Of a stretch of 6,302 bases of DNA, positions 5,323 through 6,302 are shown in pieces (within the stretch, counting starts at the first letter, position 1; each line of letters starts with the position of its first letter). Under the pieces are notes generated by a model. The model saw nothing but the letters and a program-made list of their open reading frames with translations, had not been told where the DNA came from and made no database searches. Both the position numbers and the translations under genes were made by a program. The DNA is taken from NCBI GenBank assembly GCA_030039775.1, contig JASHUX010000251.1, positions 1 to 6,302 of the forward strand, written 5' to 3'. Origin of the DNA: Alphaproteobacteria bacterium. GTDB taxonomy: Bacteria > Pseudomonadota > Alphaproteobacteria > ATCC43930 > CGMCC-115725.

Positions 5323-6302
5323 ATGAGTTTTTCCGACCTCGGCCTCTCAAATGAGGTCCTTCAGGCGGTCGAAGACGCGGGTTACAAAACCCCGACCCCC
5401 ATCCAGGAACAGGCCATTCCTTATGTTTTAACCGGGCGCGACGTACTCGGTTGCGCTCAGACCGGCACAGGCAAGACGGCCGGGTTCACTCTTCCCATGA
5501 TCGACATGCTGGCTTCCGGACGCGCTCGTGCGCGCATGCCGCGCTCGTTGATCCTGGAGCCGACGCGGGAGCTGGCGGCCCAAGTCGCCACCGCGTTCGA
5601 CGTGTACGGCAAGTACCACAAGCTCAGCCAGGCGCTGCTCATCGGCGGCGAAAGCTTCGCCGACCAGGAGCGCAAGCTCGACCGCGGCGTCGACGTGCTG
5701 ATCGCCACGCCCGGCCGCCTGCTCGATCTCTACGAGCGCGGTAAGATCATCCTGTCGGACACCAAAATCCTGGTGATCGATGAAGCGGACCGCATGCTCG
5801 ACATGGGCTTCATCCCCGACGTCGAGCGCATCGTCGGTCTGTTGCCGCGCATCCGCCAGACGTTGTTCTTCTCGGCGACCATGCCGCCGGAAATCCGCCG
5901 GCTCGCCGACGCCTTCCTGAGCAATCCGAAGGAGGTGACGGTGGCGCCGCCCGCCTCGCCGGCCGCGACGGTTGAGCAGAACCTGGTCACGGTGCAACCC
6001 TTCGACAAGCGCGAGGCGTTGCGGCGCCTACTCCGCAGCGAGGATGTGAAGAACGCCCTGATCTTTTGTAACCGCAAGCGCGACGTCGATATTCTGCATC
6101 GTTCGCTGGTGAAGCACGGCTTCAACGCGGCGGCGCTGCACGGCGACATGACGCAATCGAAGCGCACCGAGACGCTCGAGAAATTCAAGGAAGGCGGCGT
6201 GCAATTGCTTGTGGCAAGCGACGTCGCAGCGCGTGGGCTCGACATACAGGGCCTGTCGCATGTGTTCAATTTCGACGTGCCGATCCACGCCGAAGACTAT
6301 GT
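5323..6302 (+). CDS. DEAD-box ATP-dependent RNA helicase, RhlE-like (partial, 3' end outside window)
   Basis: The first 326 residues are visible and the frame is open to the window edge. Motifs appear in order: the Q motif GYKTPTPIQEQ (20-30), Walker A AQTGTGKT (45-52), PTREL (80-84), the GG pair at 108-109, TPGR (129-132), DEAD (153-156), SAT (184-186), LIFCN in motif IV, LHGDM, and motif V ASDVAARGLD (298-307). Motif VI (HRIGRTGR type) lies beyond the window. The protein should unwind short RNA duplexes using ATP, in ribosome assembly, RNA decay or cold adaptation. The MSFSDLGLS start is typical of alphaproteobacterial RhlE-like helicases and supports the ATG at 5323. An in-frame GTG at 5242 would add unlikely sequence. 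The only nearby purine-rich stretch (GAAAGAAAG, about 5298-5306) is farther than usual from the ATG, so initiation may be weak or regulated. Confidence 0.93.
   Translation, partial: MSFSDLGLSNEVLQAVEDAGYKTPTPIQEQAIPYVLTGRDVLGCAQTGTGKTAGFTLPMIDMLASGRARARMPRSLILEPTRELAAQVATAFDVYGKYHKLSQALLIGGESFADQERKLDRGVDVLIATPGRLLDLYERGKIILSDTKILVIDEADRMLDMGFIPDVERIVGLLPRIRQTLFFSATMPPEIRRLADAFLSNPKEVTVAPPASPAATVEQNLVTVQPFDKREALRRLLRSEDVKNALIFCNRKRDVDILHRSLVKHGFNAAALHGDMTQSKRTETLEKFKEGGVQLLVASDVAARGLDIQGLSHVFNFDVPIHAEDY

Noticed and set aside
5428..5997. 189-codon minus-strand frame opposite the helicase
   Set aside because: It is antisense to the conserved DEAD-box motifs and has the composition of a shadow frame.
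1..6302. New defence, toxin-antitoxin, CRISPR or mobile system
   Set aside because: Every stretch longer than about 170 bases is accounted for by recognised genes, one pseudogene or the 76-aa gene; no direct-repeat array, transposase, integrase or toxin-like pair was seen.

Overview
The window looks like chromosomal DNA from a GC-rich alphaproteobacterium. Three genes point that way: a complex I accessory subunit of the NDUFA12/B17.2 family, a DUF2155 periplasmic protein, and aat directly downstream of accC. I assign no genus. Coding density is very high and there is no tRNA, rRNA, CRISPR array or insertion sequence.

Layout. Positions 1-832 (+) hold the 3' end of accC (biotin carboxylase) and aat (leucyl/phenylalanyl-tRNA--protein transferase), joined by a GTGA overlap. 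Positions 3084-824 (-) hold six genes on one strand. In order of transcription they are a RimL-type GNAT acetyltransferase, a 55-aa DUF1328 membrane protein, an NDUFA12-family protein, a stand-alone MlaD/MCE-domain lipid-transport protein, a 76-aa unrecognised protein of low GC, and a secreted DUF2155 protein. Several of these touch or overlap (TAATG, a 6-bp gap, GTGA), which suggests translational coupling. Positions 3135-4456 (+) hold a broken flavoprotein oxidase/dehydrogenase of the vanillyl-alcohol oxidase / 4-cresol dehydrogenase family. It has an in-frame TAG at codon 69 and a later internal deletion that shifts the frame. Positions 5154-4453 (-) hold an alpha/beta hydrolase that converges on the pseudogene with a 4-bp overlap. 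A 168-bp divergent intergenic region with an imperfect dyad follows. From 5323 (+) a DEAD-box RNA helicase of the RhlE type runs off the window end.

How they fit together. accC-aat and the minus-strand NDUFA12-mlaD-small protein-DUF2155 group look like housekeeping genes for fatty-acid precursor supply, N-end-rule tagging, respiration and envelope maintenance. The oxidase and perhaps the neighbouring hydrolase look accessory, and the oxidase is decaying. I found no convincing new multi-gene system. The points most worth a second look are the doubly broken oxidase, the low-GC small gene inside the high-GC operon, the DUF1328 gene that is easily missed because it is short, and the dyad upstream of the helicase.
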